54,527 bases of DNA from Muribaculaceae bacterium (GTDB taxonomy: Bacteria; Bacteroidota; Bacteroidia; Bacteroidales; Muribaculaceae), in NCBI GenBank assembly GCA_029057985.1, contig JAIDYR010000068.1, forward strand, positions 1 to 54,527, written 5' to 3'. A program made the position numbers and the translations under genes. Positions 9,862 to 19,160 of this stretch are shown in pieces; the stretch's first letter is position 1; the number at the start of each line of letters is the position of its first letter. Below the pieces are notes generated by a model. That model saw only the letters and a program-made list of their open reading frames with translations, searched no databases and was not told the origin of the DNA.

Positions 9862-12216
9862 ATGGAATACGACCGACTTAAAATACCCTCATTGGCCGAT
9901 GACGTAGTAAAGGGTCTTATTGATGAAGAAGCTGCTTTGTCTTTCTTGCCGGAAGAACTGAAGAAGTTTCTTGAAGTTGAGATCAATAAGCGACTGCGTG
10001 CGCGAGGATATGACCGCAATAACATCCAGAATACTACGGAATCCGGAATCCCTTATCTTGCGGATGATATAGTACTTGGATTTATCAATGAAGAGAAAGC
10101 CTTTTCAAAACTTTTCAGAGCTTATCAACCGCAACTACAAAAGGCGGTTAAGTTGCGCCGGGAAGAGGAGAAAATTTGGCGGGCAGCCAACGATGCTCAG
10201 ACTGTCGAGATGTTTGAGAAGTATCTGGATATCTATGATAATCCTGAATCCGGTTATGCAGGCCGCTATATTGCGCGTGCCCGGGAAAATATTGATAACA
10301 TTTCAGAATATATTAAATTGGATGATGAGTCATGGTTTGAAGCGAGAAAGATCAATACGAAAGAAGCGTATCTGCATTATCTTGAGCTTTATTCCAGGCC
10401 GGGAGGATCATATAAGGGGAAACATATAGATGAAGCGAAAGAAGCGATTGATTCATTAGTTCCTCCGCCTCCTCCTGATCCTCGTGTCAAGGATGCGGAG
10501 GCATGGGATAATGCCGTGCGCTTAAATACAATTGATGCGTACAACGCCTATCTGAAAGAGTTTAATCCCTATGGCAACTCCGGGTATGTTGGCGCTCACA
10601 TTCCGGATGCGGAAGAAGCAATAAGAAGTATTCAATATGAGATAGATTGGAAAAACGCTGAGACTTCTAATACGGTTAAGGCTTATCAAGAATTCATTGA
10701 TAAATATTCATCCGGACCTTACAAGAAAAAAGCCCAACAGGCAATCGCACGAATTGAGCATAACGAATTTAAAGCTCAGAAAAACAGCGACTGGAAGCGG
10801 GCATTAGATGAAAATAATCCGGAGAATTATCTTAATTTTATTAAGAAATATGGAACCTCGGGAAAGAAAGATTCATCAGTTCCTCCACCGCCTCCTCCTG
10901 ATCCGCGTGTCAAGGATGCAGAGGCATGGGATAATGCCGTGCGCTTAAATACAATTGATGCGTACAACGCCTATCTGAAAGAGTTTAATCCCTATGGCAA
11001 CTCCGGATATGTCGGCGCTCACATCTCGGAGGCTGAAGAAGCAATTTATACACTTCAACATATAATTTCTGCACAACAGCAAAGAGCCGGGGAAAGAGCA
11101 TTCTGGCAAAAAGCGGAATTTTTCAATAATATTGGTTTCTATAAATCTTACCTTTATCAATATCCATCAGGAGAATTCAGAAGCAAAGCTGAGCAAGCAA
11201 TTGCAAAATTGGAGTACAAGCAATTCTTAGAGCAGGAGAATCGCGATTGGGAAAAGGCCTTAAAAAGGCATAATGCTTACGAATATCGTAGATTTATTGC
11301 GAAATATGAAGCTCCGGGAATGAAATTCTCGTCTCCTCATCTCAATGATGTCAAAGAAAAGTTAAAACAGCGGCTTCGGGAACTTGAGTTAAAGAAAGAG
11401 ACCGAAAAGCAGGATAAGATAGAGACGGAGGCTACAAATAATAAGCCTTTAAAAAAGGGAGAACCGAATAATCTTGGCCCGGATTCCCCGGTTCAACCTC
11501 CGATTCCTCCTTCTGATATAGATACACCTTTATCTCCAAATTCTCCAAAGAACACAAGCAAGCCTTTATGGGGACGCAGAGTAGCTATCGGACTTCTAAT
11601 ATTTATTCTGTTAATTTTAGCTATCATATTCATTCTGTCTATAGGATCGGATCCTGATCCTGACCCGATGCCTGAAGTTCAAACCCTTCAATGGGCGATT
11701 GATAATAAGGATATCCCGATGCTGAGAAAGTATGCAGAGTTGGATTCTACCCGAGCATACTATCCTTTGGCTATTGAATTATGGGTCCAGAATAAGGATA
11801 CCCTTGAATCTTTGATAAACATAAGGAAAGCATTAGATCATTGTAATAGTTCCGGTGCTACGTATCAAGAATGTGTCATACATTTAGAAGTAATCAAGGA
11901 TGCGTTAGATTACTACAACACTATTGGACATAAATCTCCGACTTTATCTTCAGATCCGGACAAGCGATTGTTAGTGTTGCCAAATGAACTTGCAATCATC
12001 AAGAGGGCATCATATATAGCAGAAAAGTATGATTTTGAATATACCCCGGATAGTAAAATCCTCCAATATATTGATGATGACTTTAGACGCTGGGTAGAAG
12101 CCGGAGATAAAACTCCTGTACGTGCAACCAAAGAAGATTGTTATAAGGCAGCCTTACAGTTAAAAGATGATCCCGAGGTTCGCGTAAAGTTAAATAATAT
12201 AAGATTTGATAAGTGA
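9862..12216 (+). CDS. Membrane protein with eight helical repeats
   Basis: The 784-residue product begins with two short repeats (LADDVVKGLIDEE and LADDIVLGFINEE). Eight repeats of 35-50 residues follow, each with a W-x2-A opening and an A-Y-x2-Y/F-L pattern, typical of paired-helix, TPR-like scaffolds. Two of them lie in nearly identical blocks preceded by proline runs. A membrane segment lies at about 574-596, followed by a helical C-terminal domain of about 180 residues. I do not recognise a named family. It is probably a scaffold with its repeats on the cytoplasmic side, like the N-terminal part of the subtilisin. The gene starts 79 bases after the peptidase gene. Confidence 0.8.
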   Translation: MEYDRLKIPSLADDVVKGLIDEEAALSFLPEELKKFLEVEINKRLRARGYDRNNIQNTTESGIPYLADDIVLGFINEEKAFSKLFRAYQPQLQKAVKLRREEEKIWRAANDAQTVEMFEKYLDIYDNPESGYAGRYIARARENIDNISEYIKLDDESWFEARKINTKEAYLHYLELYSRPGGSYKGKHIDEAKEAIDSLVPPPPPDPRVKDAEAWDNAVRLNTIDAYNAYLKEFNPYGNSGYVGAHIPDAEEAIRSIQYEIDWKNAETSNTVKAYQEFIDKYSSGPYKKKAQQAIARIEHNEFKAQKNSDWKRALDENNPENYLNFIKKYGTSGKKDSSVPPPPPPDPRVKDAEAWDNAVRLNTIDAYNAYLKEFNPYGNSGYVGAHISEAEEAIYTLQHIISAQQQRAGERAFWQKAEFFNNIGFYKSYLYQYPSGEFRSKAEQAIAKLEYKQFLEQENRDWEKALKRHNAYEYRRFIAKYEAPGMKFSSPHLNDVKEKLKQRLRELELKKETEKQDKIETEATNNKPLKKGEPNNLGPDSPVQPPIPPSDIDTPLSPNSPKNTSKPLWGRRVAIGLLIFILLILAIIFILSIGSDPDPDPMPEVQTLQWAIDNKDIPMLRKYAELDSTRAYYPLAIELWVQNKDTLESLINIRKALDHCNSSGATYQECVIHLEVIKDALDYYNTIGHKSPTLSSDPDKRLLVLPNELAIIKRASYIAEKYDFEYTPDSKILQYIDDDFRRWVEAGDKTPVRATKEDCYKAALQLKDDPEVRVKLNNIRFDK
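10450..10622 (+). repeat. Internal direct repeat, first copy
   Basis: This block is nearly identical to 10870-11045 and lies in the same frame of the helical-repeat gene. It encodes a proline run, D-P-R-V-K-D-A-E-A-W-D-N and one complete helical repeat. Only a few bases differ, and the second copy has one more proline codon. Confidence 0.9.
10870..11045 (+). repeat. Internal direct repeat, second copy
   Basis: This is the second copy of the 10450-10622 block, 420 bases downstream and in frame. The near identity at DNA level, including synonymous positions, points to recent duplication or gene conversion. Confidence 0.9.
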
Positions 12217-12242
12217 TCTCATTAAAATAAGCAATAGTAACA

Positions 12243-14495
12243 ATGAAGAAATTATTTACATTAATAGTAGTGGCGTTTATCTCATTCTCAGTAGTATGTT
12301 ATGCTGGGAAAATCTATAGTAATTCTTTGAATGAGGGAATAGAATTATTTAAAAAAGGACAATTCTATTCTGCGTTACAACAGTTTATTGCATTGCAGAA
12401 CATAGCTCCTGTAGATAACGATCTGGCAACTTGGATTAGCAAGTGCTATAATAATATGGTGAGAAGGAGAAATGAAGGAATTCGGGCTAATGTTTCGTCG
12501 CTTAGAAATTCTCCTAATCAAAACGTAGGAAGAAAAATTCAACAATACGATTCAATTGGCTATTTTGGATCATCCAATCTTGCATTGGTAAGGGAAAATC
12601 ATAAATTTGGATTCATTAATAGAGATAGTATTATCGTTGTCCCTCTGATATATGATGATGTGTATGCAGCTATTACTGAAAAAGTTCCCAAATATTTTAA
12701 AAATCAAGAAAATAAATGGTCATGGGTATGGGATTCAGGTCAGCTTATGTCAGTGTCCAAAGATGAGAAATGGGGATATATCAATGAAAAAGGGAACGAG
12801 GTTATTCCGATAGTTTATGACGATGTCAGGGAACCGCATGTAATTCGTGATCGTAAACTAATAGGAGTAGGTAAAAATGGTAAATATGGCTTTGTGGATT
12901 GGGCTGGAAAAGAGGTTATTCCGTTAGAATATGATCTCGTAAGTCGTTTTTATAATGGTCTACATGACTCGGAAGATTATGATATGGCTGCCGTTGTCAA
13001 ATATGGTAAAATGGGTTTCATTAATGATAAAGGTAATATTCTAATTCCTTTTGATTATGAGCCTAAATATAGTATGGAATATAGTCGTCTCATTATGGAG
13101 AGACCTGTATGGTTTGAGGGAACGACTGTTCTTAAAAAGGATGGAAAATTCGGAGTCGTAGATTTAAAAGGTAACACCCTTACCGGATTTAAGTTTGATG
13201 ACGCTGGAGATGTCAGTGTTGTAAATATAAATGGTTTATACCCAGCTTATTATATATTACCTTGGGGTGAAAAGCAAATATTTTTCTTCGATGGAAAGGA
13301 ATATGAATCGGAACAATTATTTAATGAAGAAATTACAAAAAGAATTATGCAATCTAAAGATAATAATTCTTCATCTCTAAAAATAAGGATAATTGATCCT
13401 GCCTCGCAAGAAAAAGATCCTGATTATTCAAAACTGAAACATTTTAAGGAAGAAATAGCAAAATTAAGTAGTTCAACTCCGATTAAGAAGTTTAATTATT
13501 TTTCGGAAGGGATTGCCGTTATAGAATTATCGGATGGAATGAGCCTGCTCTTCTTTGATAAAGAATCTATGAATTATCAGGGAGTCTCTATTACATGGCC
13601 TTATTTTCATTCCAGTCTTCTCGGGTGTTGTTATAATTATACACGCAGCAGTTCTTGGTTAGATGGTTTTTATCTAAATGGAAAAGGTGAATATGCTATA
13701 AAGCAAATAAATTTGGGAAATGAAAAGTATACGGTTATAGGTTCGAGATATGGTAAAAAAATATGTGCCGGTCCTTTCATGAATAATTATGCCGAAGCAT
13801 GGCATTTTAAAGGAGATAATCCCAAGTATGGAATGATTAATTCTGATGGATATCTTGTAGTTCCGTGTAAATACGACTATGTGCGACACATTGGTAATGG
13901 ATTTATAGCAGAAAAAGGAAATGATGTTGTATTTTTGAATGAGAATGCGTATGAAATTGATAAAATTAAGAACGCTAATATAAAAAAAGTTTCTGAAAAG
14001 GAATTTATAATTTATGTAGATGGAGAGGGATATCGAAGATATTCAGAATCTCTAATTTGCTTAGAAAAATCCAAAAATTATTTATACTTACCGAATGAAT
14101 ATGATCTACATGCCGAGTCTACTTACAGAGGATCTGTTAAATACGGATATTGCGACAATAGCGGACAAATTATTATTCCATATCAATATCAGAAAGCCAA
14201 AGAATTTAGTGATGGATTAGCTTGCGTTTGTATAAATGACAAGTACGGTTATATTAATACTAATGGTGACATAGTAATAAATCCAATTTTTGATGATGCA
14301 GGATCCTTTAATGAAGGTATCGCATGGGTTAAGAATGGAGATGTATACTATTATATCAATACAAAAGGCAAACTTATTAACGATGGGAAATACTCTTATG
14401 CAGATGATTTCCATGAAGGATTCGGGATCGTGAGGATTAATAATCAATATGGTATTGTCTCAAAATCAGGGTTATCCACTTTTGATATATGGTAA
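12243..14495 (+). CDS. Exported WG-repeat protein
   Basis: The 750-residue product has a clear N-terminal signal peptide (hydrophobic core after MKKLF, cleavage near residue 22). A short TPR-like helical stretch (about 25-75) is followed by many WG-type repeats of the form K-x-G-[FY]-[IV]-[ND]-x2-G-x5-P-x2-Y-D, most regular at about 105-320 and in the C-terminal 200 residues. WG repeats are found in surface or periplasmic proteins, where they are thought to bind other proteins. The gene is clearly more AT-rich than its neighbours (hand-counted lines of 27-33% GC), suggesting separate origin or recent acquisition. The next gene starts 4 bases after its stop. Confidence 0.88.
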   Translation: MKKLFTLIVVAFISFSVVCYAGKIYSNSLNEGIELFKKGQFYSALQQFIALQNIAPVDNDLATWISKCYNNMVRRRNEGIRANVSSLRNSPNQNVGRKIQQYDSIGYFGSSNLALVRENHKFGFINRDSIIVVPLIYDDVYAAITEKVPKYFKNQENKWSWVWDSGQLMSVSKDEKWGYINEKGNEVIPIVYDDVREPHVIRDRKLIGVGKNGKYGFVDWAGKEVIPLEYDLVSRFYNGLHDSEDYDMAAVVKYGKMGFINDKGNILIPFDYEPKYSMEYSRLIMERPVWFEGTTVLKKDGKFGVVDLKGNTLTGFKFDDAGDVSVVNINGLYPAYYILPWGEKQIFFFDGKEYESEQLFNEEITKRIMQSKDNNSSSLKIRIIDPASQEKDPDYSKLKHFKEEIAKLSSSTPIKKFNYFSEGIAVIELSDGMSLLFFDKESMNYQGVSITWPYFHSSLLGCCYNYTRSSSWLDGFYLNGKGEYAIKQINLGNEKYTVIGSRYGKKICAGPFMNNYAEAWHFKGDNPKYGMINSDGYLVVPCKYDYVRHIGNGFIAEKGNDVVFLNENAYEIDKIKNANIKKVSEKEFIIYVDGEGYRRYSESLICLEKSKNYLYLPNEYDLHAESTYRGSVKYGYCDNSGQIIIPYQYQKAKEFSDGLACVCINDKYGYINTNGDIVINPIFDDAGSFNEGIAWVKNGDVYYYINTKGKLINDGKYSYADDFHEGFGIVRINNQYGIVSKSGLSTFDIW

Positions 14496-14499
14496 TTAT

Positions 14500-15513
14500 A
14501 TGCGCGAACTGACTACTGAATCGTTGTTGCCAATACGGAATGTCATTCCGGGGCAGAACTATGGTAATATCAAGGCACGGCTTGATCAGCTGCTCCCGGA
14601 GGATTTGGCTCAGTCTTTTTCAAGGATTGAAGTCAGATATAAAGATGCTACGTGGTATTCGGACAGTGATCGTATTTACCGGCCTTATTCCGAAGCCGGG
14701 GAATTGGAGAAAGAAGAGATCGCTATTCGTCTGGAAGAAATTAAGAAAATGGCGTCTGGGGCATTGCTTGAGCAGATGCCTTACGTGGAGGATTTGTTTG
14801 TTGTGCCGGACGCGGATGCTATATTCTGGTATAAGGCCGACGATGGAGAAATGAATGTTGTCATTTCTCAGTGGGGATTCGAAAAACGCACTATTGAACA
14901 ACAGACTAATGTCATTTGCGATTTGATTTCTGCGCCGCGACCGCTGACTCAGATCCAGGTTGTGTTGAAGTGCAAGTTCAGCAACGGAGAGCCGGCCGCT
15001 GACTTCGAATTCTACCTTAATATCTTCAATAATAAGAAACTTTGCAGGACTTCTGATAAGGGAGAGTATTCAATTGGATCGCTTTTCCCGGATAAGCAAT
15101 TTTCTGTAGAAACTCCGGATGGGTCTCAGAAAATCGAATTCACGGTAAAGAAAGATGCAGAGTACTACGTAGTATTCGAGTTGCCTGAAGAAGAGGAATT
15201 ATCGGAAGAAGTAGAGGTAGATGACGATAATTCCAATGGCGAAGAAGATCAAAAGATCGAAGTGCCGCGTCCGGAGCCGGATCGCATGGTAACGATTAGA
15301 CTGCTTGGATATAAAGGTGAATTTCTTCCAGATATGCCTTTCAAACTGAGAATGGCTGATGGAAAGATTTTAGAAGGGATCACAGATAAAGAGGGAAATA
15401 CCTCGATTCCACTTAAGGATCTTCCTGTAGGGAAAAAGTGTAATATCTCATTCACGATGACAGCCGAATATCAAAAATCTTTAAGTTTAAAAAAGAACGT
15501 TGTTGAAAAATGA
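14500..15513 (+). CDS. Two-domain beta-sandwich protein with a WG-motif N-terminal domain
   Basis: I place the start at ATG 14500, 4 bases after the preceding stop; an in-frame ATG at 14449 would overlap that gene by 47 bases. The 337-residue protein has an N-terminal domain of about 145 residues with a closing VVISQWGFE motif, similar in layout to the N-terminal domain of the subtilisin protein. Two beta-sandwich repeats of the prealbumin/carboxypeptidase-regulatory type follow (D-K-x-G at each), separated by an acidic linker. There is no signal peptide or membrane segment. The stop overlaps the next start (ATGA, 15510-15513). It is probably an adaptor within the complex. Confidence 0.75.
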   Translation: MRELTTESLLPIRNVIPGQNYGNIKARLDQLLPEDLAQSFSRIEVRYKDATWYSDSDRIYRPYSEAGELEKEEIAIRLEEIKKMASGALLEQMPYVEDLFVVPDADAIFWYKADDGEMNVVISQWGFEKRTIEQQTNVICDLISAPRPLTQIQVVLKCKFSNGEPAADFEFYLNIFNNKKLCRTSDKGEYSIGSLFPDKQFSVETPDGSQKIEFTVKKDAEYYVVFELPEEEELSEEVEVDDDNSNGEEDQKIEVPRPEPDRMVTIRLLGYKGEFLPDMPFKLRMADGKILEGITDKEGNTSIPLKDLPVGKKCNISFTMTAEYQKSLSLKKNVVEK

Positions 15514-16397
15514 AGAAGTTCAAGGATATATTGTTTTCGCAAGATTTTTTGATAGAGCCCGGTAAGATGGAGTATGAGTTCAGGATGAAGAAACGCTCCT
15601 ATTGGTGGATGTGGATTCTCGGCTTGGCGGCTTTCTTCGCGCTATGCTTAGTCAGATGCGATCATTCGATAGAAGTGAGGACTGTAGAAGAACAGACCGG
15701 TAAGGAAGTAGCGTGCAAATCGGTCACGATGAAATATACGTCTCACTTCTTATTCAATGAAGGGCATCTTTTCGATAGCCAATCTAATACTATAACCTCT
15801 ACAGCTGACGAACATGGGATCGCCCGCTTTGAGAACTTACCATGTAGTATTTTCTCATATATCTTCTATGCCTTCAGTCAGGCCGAATACTCGGTAGAAT
15901 GTGACAATTACGCTCAGGTCCATTCTCCTCAGTCAGGACTTTTTCATTATAAATCCATTCAAATCATAGAAATGAGACCTGAGGGATTTAATGATGAGGC
16001 TCAAGAAGATCCTACGGCGTATATTGAAGACAGTGGGCAGTCTCAGGAAAATCCTCCCGTTGAGTTGCTGGATCCGTGTAATGCTTCCGACGATGGCAGA
16101 GAGCACCTTGATGCCGGAACTGTTTCGGACCCCAAATCCTACAACATGGGTCAAACATCAGGTAATTTTGATATTAAATGGGATAACGGAGGTGCTTATC
16201 CCGACCGAATTGACGTTTACAATCATACTCCGGAAGAACCTTATGATGCCCGTTCTCCGATTTTTTCAACAGGTATGGTAGTCGATAAAGGATCAGCTAC
16301 GATTAGTTTTTCTGAAGGAAGTGTCATCACAATCATCGTAACAACAGGATCATCTGATAATTCGGATTGGTTCTACGAACTAAGTTGTCCGAGGTAA
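15510..16397 (+). CDS. Single-pass membrane protein with a beta-sandwich domain
   Basis: The 295-residue protein has a basic N-terminal stretch, a membrane segment at about 31-50 (W-M-W-I-L-G-L-A-A-F) and an outside part. That part contains a prealbumin-like beta domain (about 55-155) and a C-terminal beta domain of about 90 residues. It follows the previous gene with an ATGA overlap, so the two beta-sandwich proteins are probably made together, one inside and one anchored in the membrane. The family is not recognised. Confidence 0.75.
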   Translation: MKKFKDILFSQDFLIEPGKMEYEFRMKKRSYWWMWILGLAAFFALCLVRCDHSIEVRTVEEQTGKEVACKSVTMKYTSHFLFNEGHLFDSQSNTITSTADEHGIARFENLPCSIFSYIFYAFSQAEYSVECDNYAQVHSPQSGLFHYKSIQIIEMRPEGFNDEAQEDPTAYIEDSGQSQENPPVELLDPCNASDDGREHLDAGTVSDPKSYNMGQTSGNFDIKWDNGGAYPDRIDVYNHTPEEPYDARSPIFSTGMVVDKGSATISFSEGSVITIIVTTGSSDNSDWFYELSCPR

Positions 16398-16416
16398 AGA
16401 TATTAATTTAGAAAAG

Positions 16417-16462
16417 CAGGGTTACTTTTAAAAATAACTATCATAATAGAGTGTAATCCCTG
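16417..16462. promoter_or_regulatory. Inverted repeat containing the GGGTTAC box
   Basis: CAGGGTTAC (16417-16425) faces GTAATCCCTG (16453-16462), an inverted repeat with one extra base in the right arm, in a 171-base gap between genes. AGGGTTAC also occurs in the boxes before both copies of the island hairpin. There is no T tract, so an operator is likelier than a terminator. Confidence 0.4.
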
Positions 16463-16568
16463 ATTTCTTAGAATCTAACTGATGATTCAAAGTATCTATC
16501 CCGGTTCTATAAATTAGATCAATAACCGGATCAAGAAAAAATGATAATAATCAATCACTAATATCTAT

Positions 16569-17477
16569 ATGGAAAATAATTTGAAACAAAGAAATGGGTG
16601 CATCTCAGCATGGTTATGGCTGGCACTAATTGCAAACATTGGAATATTACTATTCTATGTAATATCTATGTTTGGGCAAGAATCGCAGGCATCAGCGTTA
16701 GGATTCGGTTTATGTTCTATTCTGGCAGCCTGCAATGTGTTGGGTATCATATTGCTGTTAAAATGGCAGAAAGTGGGATTCTACATGATTGTAGTATCCT
16801 CAACGCTCGCCGTAGTGGTCAACATCTTTGTGTTGAATTTATCGCCCCTTACTGCCTTAGGCACATTAATCGCTATTATAATATGGTGGGCAATACTCCA
16901 GTTGGACAAAGGAGGAGTATCGGCATGGAGCCAGCTTGAATCCGGATGGAACGGTAAACAACATGGCAAACTATATCAGATATTTGCAGGTATAGGATTA
17001 TTGCTCTTCGTCCTGACTATAATCGCTTTCGGTCATTCCGGAAGTGGTAGTGATCCGAAGGAAGATGATACTATAGCACTGATAGATGAAGATGATACTG
17101 ATATAACTGTCGTAGAAGAAGAGAGTGTCGCAGAAAAGAATCTTCGTGCGCTCCAATCCGGAATACGCCAGGCAAATCAAGAGTTCCCTCAAAAAATTGA
17201 GGAAGGTCTGATAGTAACAGAGATGTCGATGGAGGGGGATTTTGTAGTCTATGAGGTAGAAGTTGATGAGGACGTGTATGATATTGATAATCTCAGTAGC
17301 AATCGCAAGAATATGAGAGCTCCTATGCTCGAGTTCCTCAATTCCTCCGACCCTCAGATTATCCTTCTGAAAAATATGTGTATCAAAGCCGAAAAAGGGA
17401 TTGCCTATAAATATGTGGGTGACACTACCGGGAAATCGTTCTATATACGCTTCTCCTGTGATGAATTGGATGATTGA
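16569..17477 (+). CDS. Five-helix membrane protein with a soluble C-terminal domain
   Basis: The 302-residue product has about four hydrophobic helices in the first 115 residues, a fifth at about 137-157, then an acidic linker and a soluble domain of about 110 residues with no recognised motif. It lies between the beta-sandwich pair and a small exported protein, and a 171-base gap before it may carry its own promoter. It may be the membrane channel or anchor of the system; this is inferred from topology alone. Confidence 0.72.
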   Translation: MENNLKQRNGCISAWLWLALIANIGILLFYVISMFGQESQASALGFGLCSILAACNVLGIILLLKWQKVGFYMIVVSSTLAVVVNIFVLNLSPLTALGTLIAIIIWWAILQLDKGGVSAWSQLESGWNGKQHGKLYQIFAGIGLLLFVLTIIAFGHSGSGSDPKEDDTIALIDEDDTDITVVEEESVAEKNLRALQSGIRQANQEFPQKIEEGLIVTEMSMEGDFVVYEVEVDEDVYDIDNLSSNRKNMRAPMLEFLNSSDPQIILLKNMCIKAEKGIAYKYVGDTTGKSFYIRFSCDELDD

Positions 17478-17524
17478 ATTGTAGGTTCAAGGGATGTTAA
17501 TCAAAATGTATTGATCCAAAAAGT

Positions 17525-18049
17525 ATGAAAAGAAAAATTTGGATTTTAATAAGCATGCTACTTGGCTGTTATGTTGCAAGTATGGCCGGGACTCTTTTCC
17601 CCGATGAAGAGACTGTATTCAATGATGTGGAATATGGAGTGTTGTCAATTCAGCGGATATGTCCGAGCAGAATGTGGGATGGGTTGATCCTACGTAATAT
17701 AGAGTATGATCGTAGAAAAAATGAAGTCATACTATGGGTCCAGATAAAGAGTTGGGATGAACCTAAAGATGAGGTGAAATTCACTGAGAAGATGGCTCAA
17801 GAAGAGACTGAATGGATAGTAAAGAACTTTATGAAAGGTTATTATTATCTGGCTGAACACCAGACCATCTTAGGTGAGGGAGATTTCATGCTGTTTCTGT
17901 CTATCGGAGGCTTGTTTAAGCAAATGGAAGATGATGGAGCATCGTTAAGAATTCAACTTCTGAAGCCGGACGAAGAATGTCTCGTATATAAAGATATACC
18001 GTTTCAGATGTCTTCTTCTGAATTGAAGACATTCCTTAAAGATAGATAA
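17525..18049 (+). CDS. Small exported protein, unknown
   Basis: The 174-residue product has a signal peptide (MKRKIW followed by a hydrophobic core ending at M-A-G near residue 21) and a mature part of about 150 residues with mixed alpha/beta pattern and no cysteine pairs or motifs I recognise. It lies 47 bases after the five-helix membrane protein gene and is probably in the same transcript. A periplasmic partner role is plausible. Confidence 0.72.
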   Translation: MKRKIWILISMLLGCYVASMAGTLFPDEETVFNDVEYGVLSIQRICPSRMWDGLILRNIEYDRRKNEVILWVQIKSWDEPKDEVKFTEKMAQEETEWIVKNFMKGYYYLAEHQTILGEGDFMLFLSIGGLFKQMEDDGASLRIQLLKPDEECLVYKDIPFQMSSSELKTFLKDR

Positions 18050-18104
18050 GCGTTTCAATGGCATCTAAAGATAAAATACACATAATCAACTAATTTATAA
18101 GGAT

Positions 18105-18431
18105 ATGAAATTTATCAAACTTCCCTATTCCCCTTCTATCACTGCCGAGGCAGTTGAGATGGAACTCAAGAAACTTTACCCCCAAAAGAAGATTTCAAGA
18201 TTTAAGCATATAATAAGAATTCAGGAAAATACATTTCGCCATGCGACAGTAAGTGTTTTTCCCAATCCTAAAAAGAATCTGACGCAAATCGCTGTCGCGT
18301 CCGCAATGCCCGCTTGGGCAGTAGTCGCAATTGTGGTCCCTATTGTGTTTATAGGACTGGGATGTTATGCGTCGTTTGGCAATTGGGCCACGGAAGTCAC
18401 TCAGGCTCTGAATTCAAGATATAATAAGTAG
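18105..18431 (+). CDS. Small single-pass membrane protein
   Basis: The 108-residue product has a basic, soluble N-terminal part of about 65 residues and one hydrophobic segment (about 66-90, A-W-A-V-V-A-I-V-V-P-I) near the C-terminus, which suggests a tail-anchored arrangement. No family is recognised. It is the last gene before the hairpin that covers the sigma factor start, so it probably ends the first transcriptional block. Confidence 0.65.
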   Translation: MKFIKLPYSPSITAEAVEMELKKLYPQKKISRFKHIIRIQENTFRHATVSVFPNPKKNLTQIAVASAMPAWAVVAIVVPIVFIGLGCYASFGNWATEVTQALNSRYNK

Positions 18432-18479
18432 TAGAGGGGTTCAAATAATATGTAGGGATAGGGTTACAAACTAAGGGAT

Positions 18480-18527
18480 TTATCCATAAGTAGAAAAATA
18501 AATCAAGATTTTTCTACTTATGGATAA
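18480..18527. repeat. 19-bp perfect inverted repeat over a start codon, copy 2
   Basis: Arms 18480-18498 and 18509-18527 are perfect reverse complements around a 10-base loop with AATCAAG. ATAGGGTTACAA lies at 18458-18469. The right arm contains the ATG (18520) of the sigma factor gene, so the RNA form would hide the start codon. It matches the copy at 140-194, with a compensatory A:T for C:G change. Confidence 0.8.
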
Positions 18528-19107
18528 TTTTAAGAGGCAAAGTGAGTTAAATAAGCAGGATGAGGTCTTTGTCGATGCTCTTAAAAGGTGCGACGATTTG
18601 AGAAACCGGGAGTTTTTCTATCATGAGATAGGGGGAATTCTTCATCGGATACGGATCGAGGTATTCCGGGGATTGGTGGACTTCGATGAAATGGTCAGCG
18701 AACTTTATCTCTATCTATCGAAGGATAATTGGGCGAAGCTTGATAGCTTCGATGCAAGAGGTGGAAGCCGGTTGAGAACATGGATGATTCCTGTCGCATG
18801 GAGATTTTTCATCAGCATCCGTGAGAAATTGCTTTTCGGTAAGGAAAAGCCGGATCTCATTCGATCGGATTCTTCCGCGGAGCAGCTATTTTCGGAGGAT
18901 GATCTCAGGATTCAGATTGCAATTGATGTCAATGCCGTCCTGGGGAAAATGCCGAATCGCCGTTATGCCGAGATCATCCGTCTGCTGATTGTTGAAGGTT
19001 ATGCTCCAAAGGATGTGGCGGAAATGCTGGGGATGAAGACAGATAATGTGTATAACCTGAAGCATCGGGCTATCGCTCAGTTTATTGACCTTTATGGTCA
19101 GAGATAG
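18520..19107 (+). CDS. ECF-type sigma-70 factor, first
   Basis: The 195-residue protein has the layout of an extracytoplasmic-function sigma factor: a region 2-like helical part (about 45-105, with F-D-A-R-G-G-S-R-L-R-T-W-M) and a C-terminal region 4-like helix-turn-helix (about 150-190, I-I-R-L-L-I-V-E-G-Y-A-P-K-D-V-A-E-M-L-G). The region 2 part is divergent. The start codon lies inside the right arm of the hairpin, implying control at translation. It precedes a 53-residue ORF and a caspase gene, so it probably drives genes of this island, perhaps through the hairpin-associated boxes. Confidence 0.8.
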   Translation: MDNFKRQSELNKQDEVFVDALKRCDDLRNREFFYHEIGGILHRIRIEVFRGLVDFDEMVSELYLYLSKDNWAKLDSFDARGGSRLRTWMIPVAWRFFISIREKLLFGKEKPDLIRSDSSAEQLFSEDDLRIQIAIDVNAVLGKMPNRRYAEIIRLLIVEGYAPKDVAEMLGMKTDNVYNLKHRAIAQFIDLYGQR

Positions 19108-19160
19108 AAAAATGTCGTGACTTTGCTCTATATAATGTAACCATCACATATATATATAGA

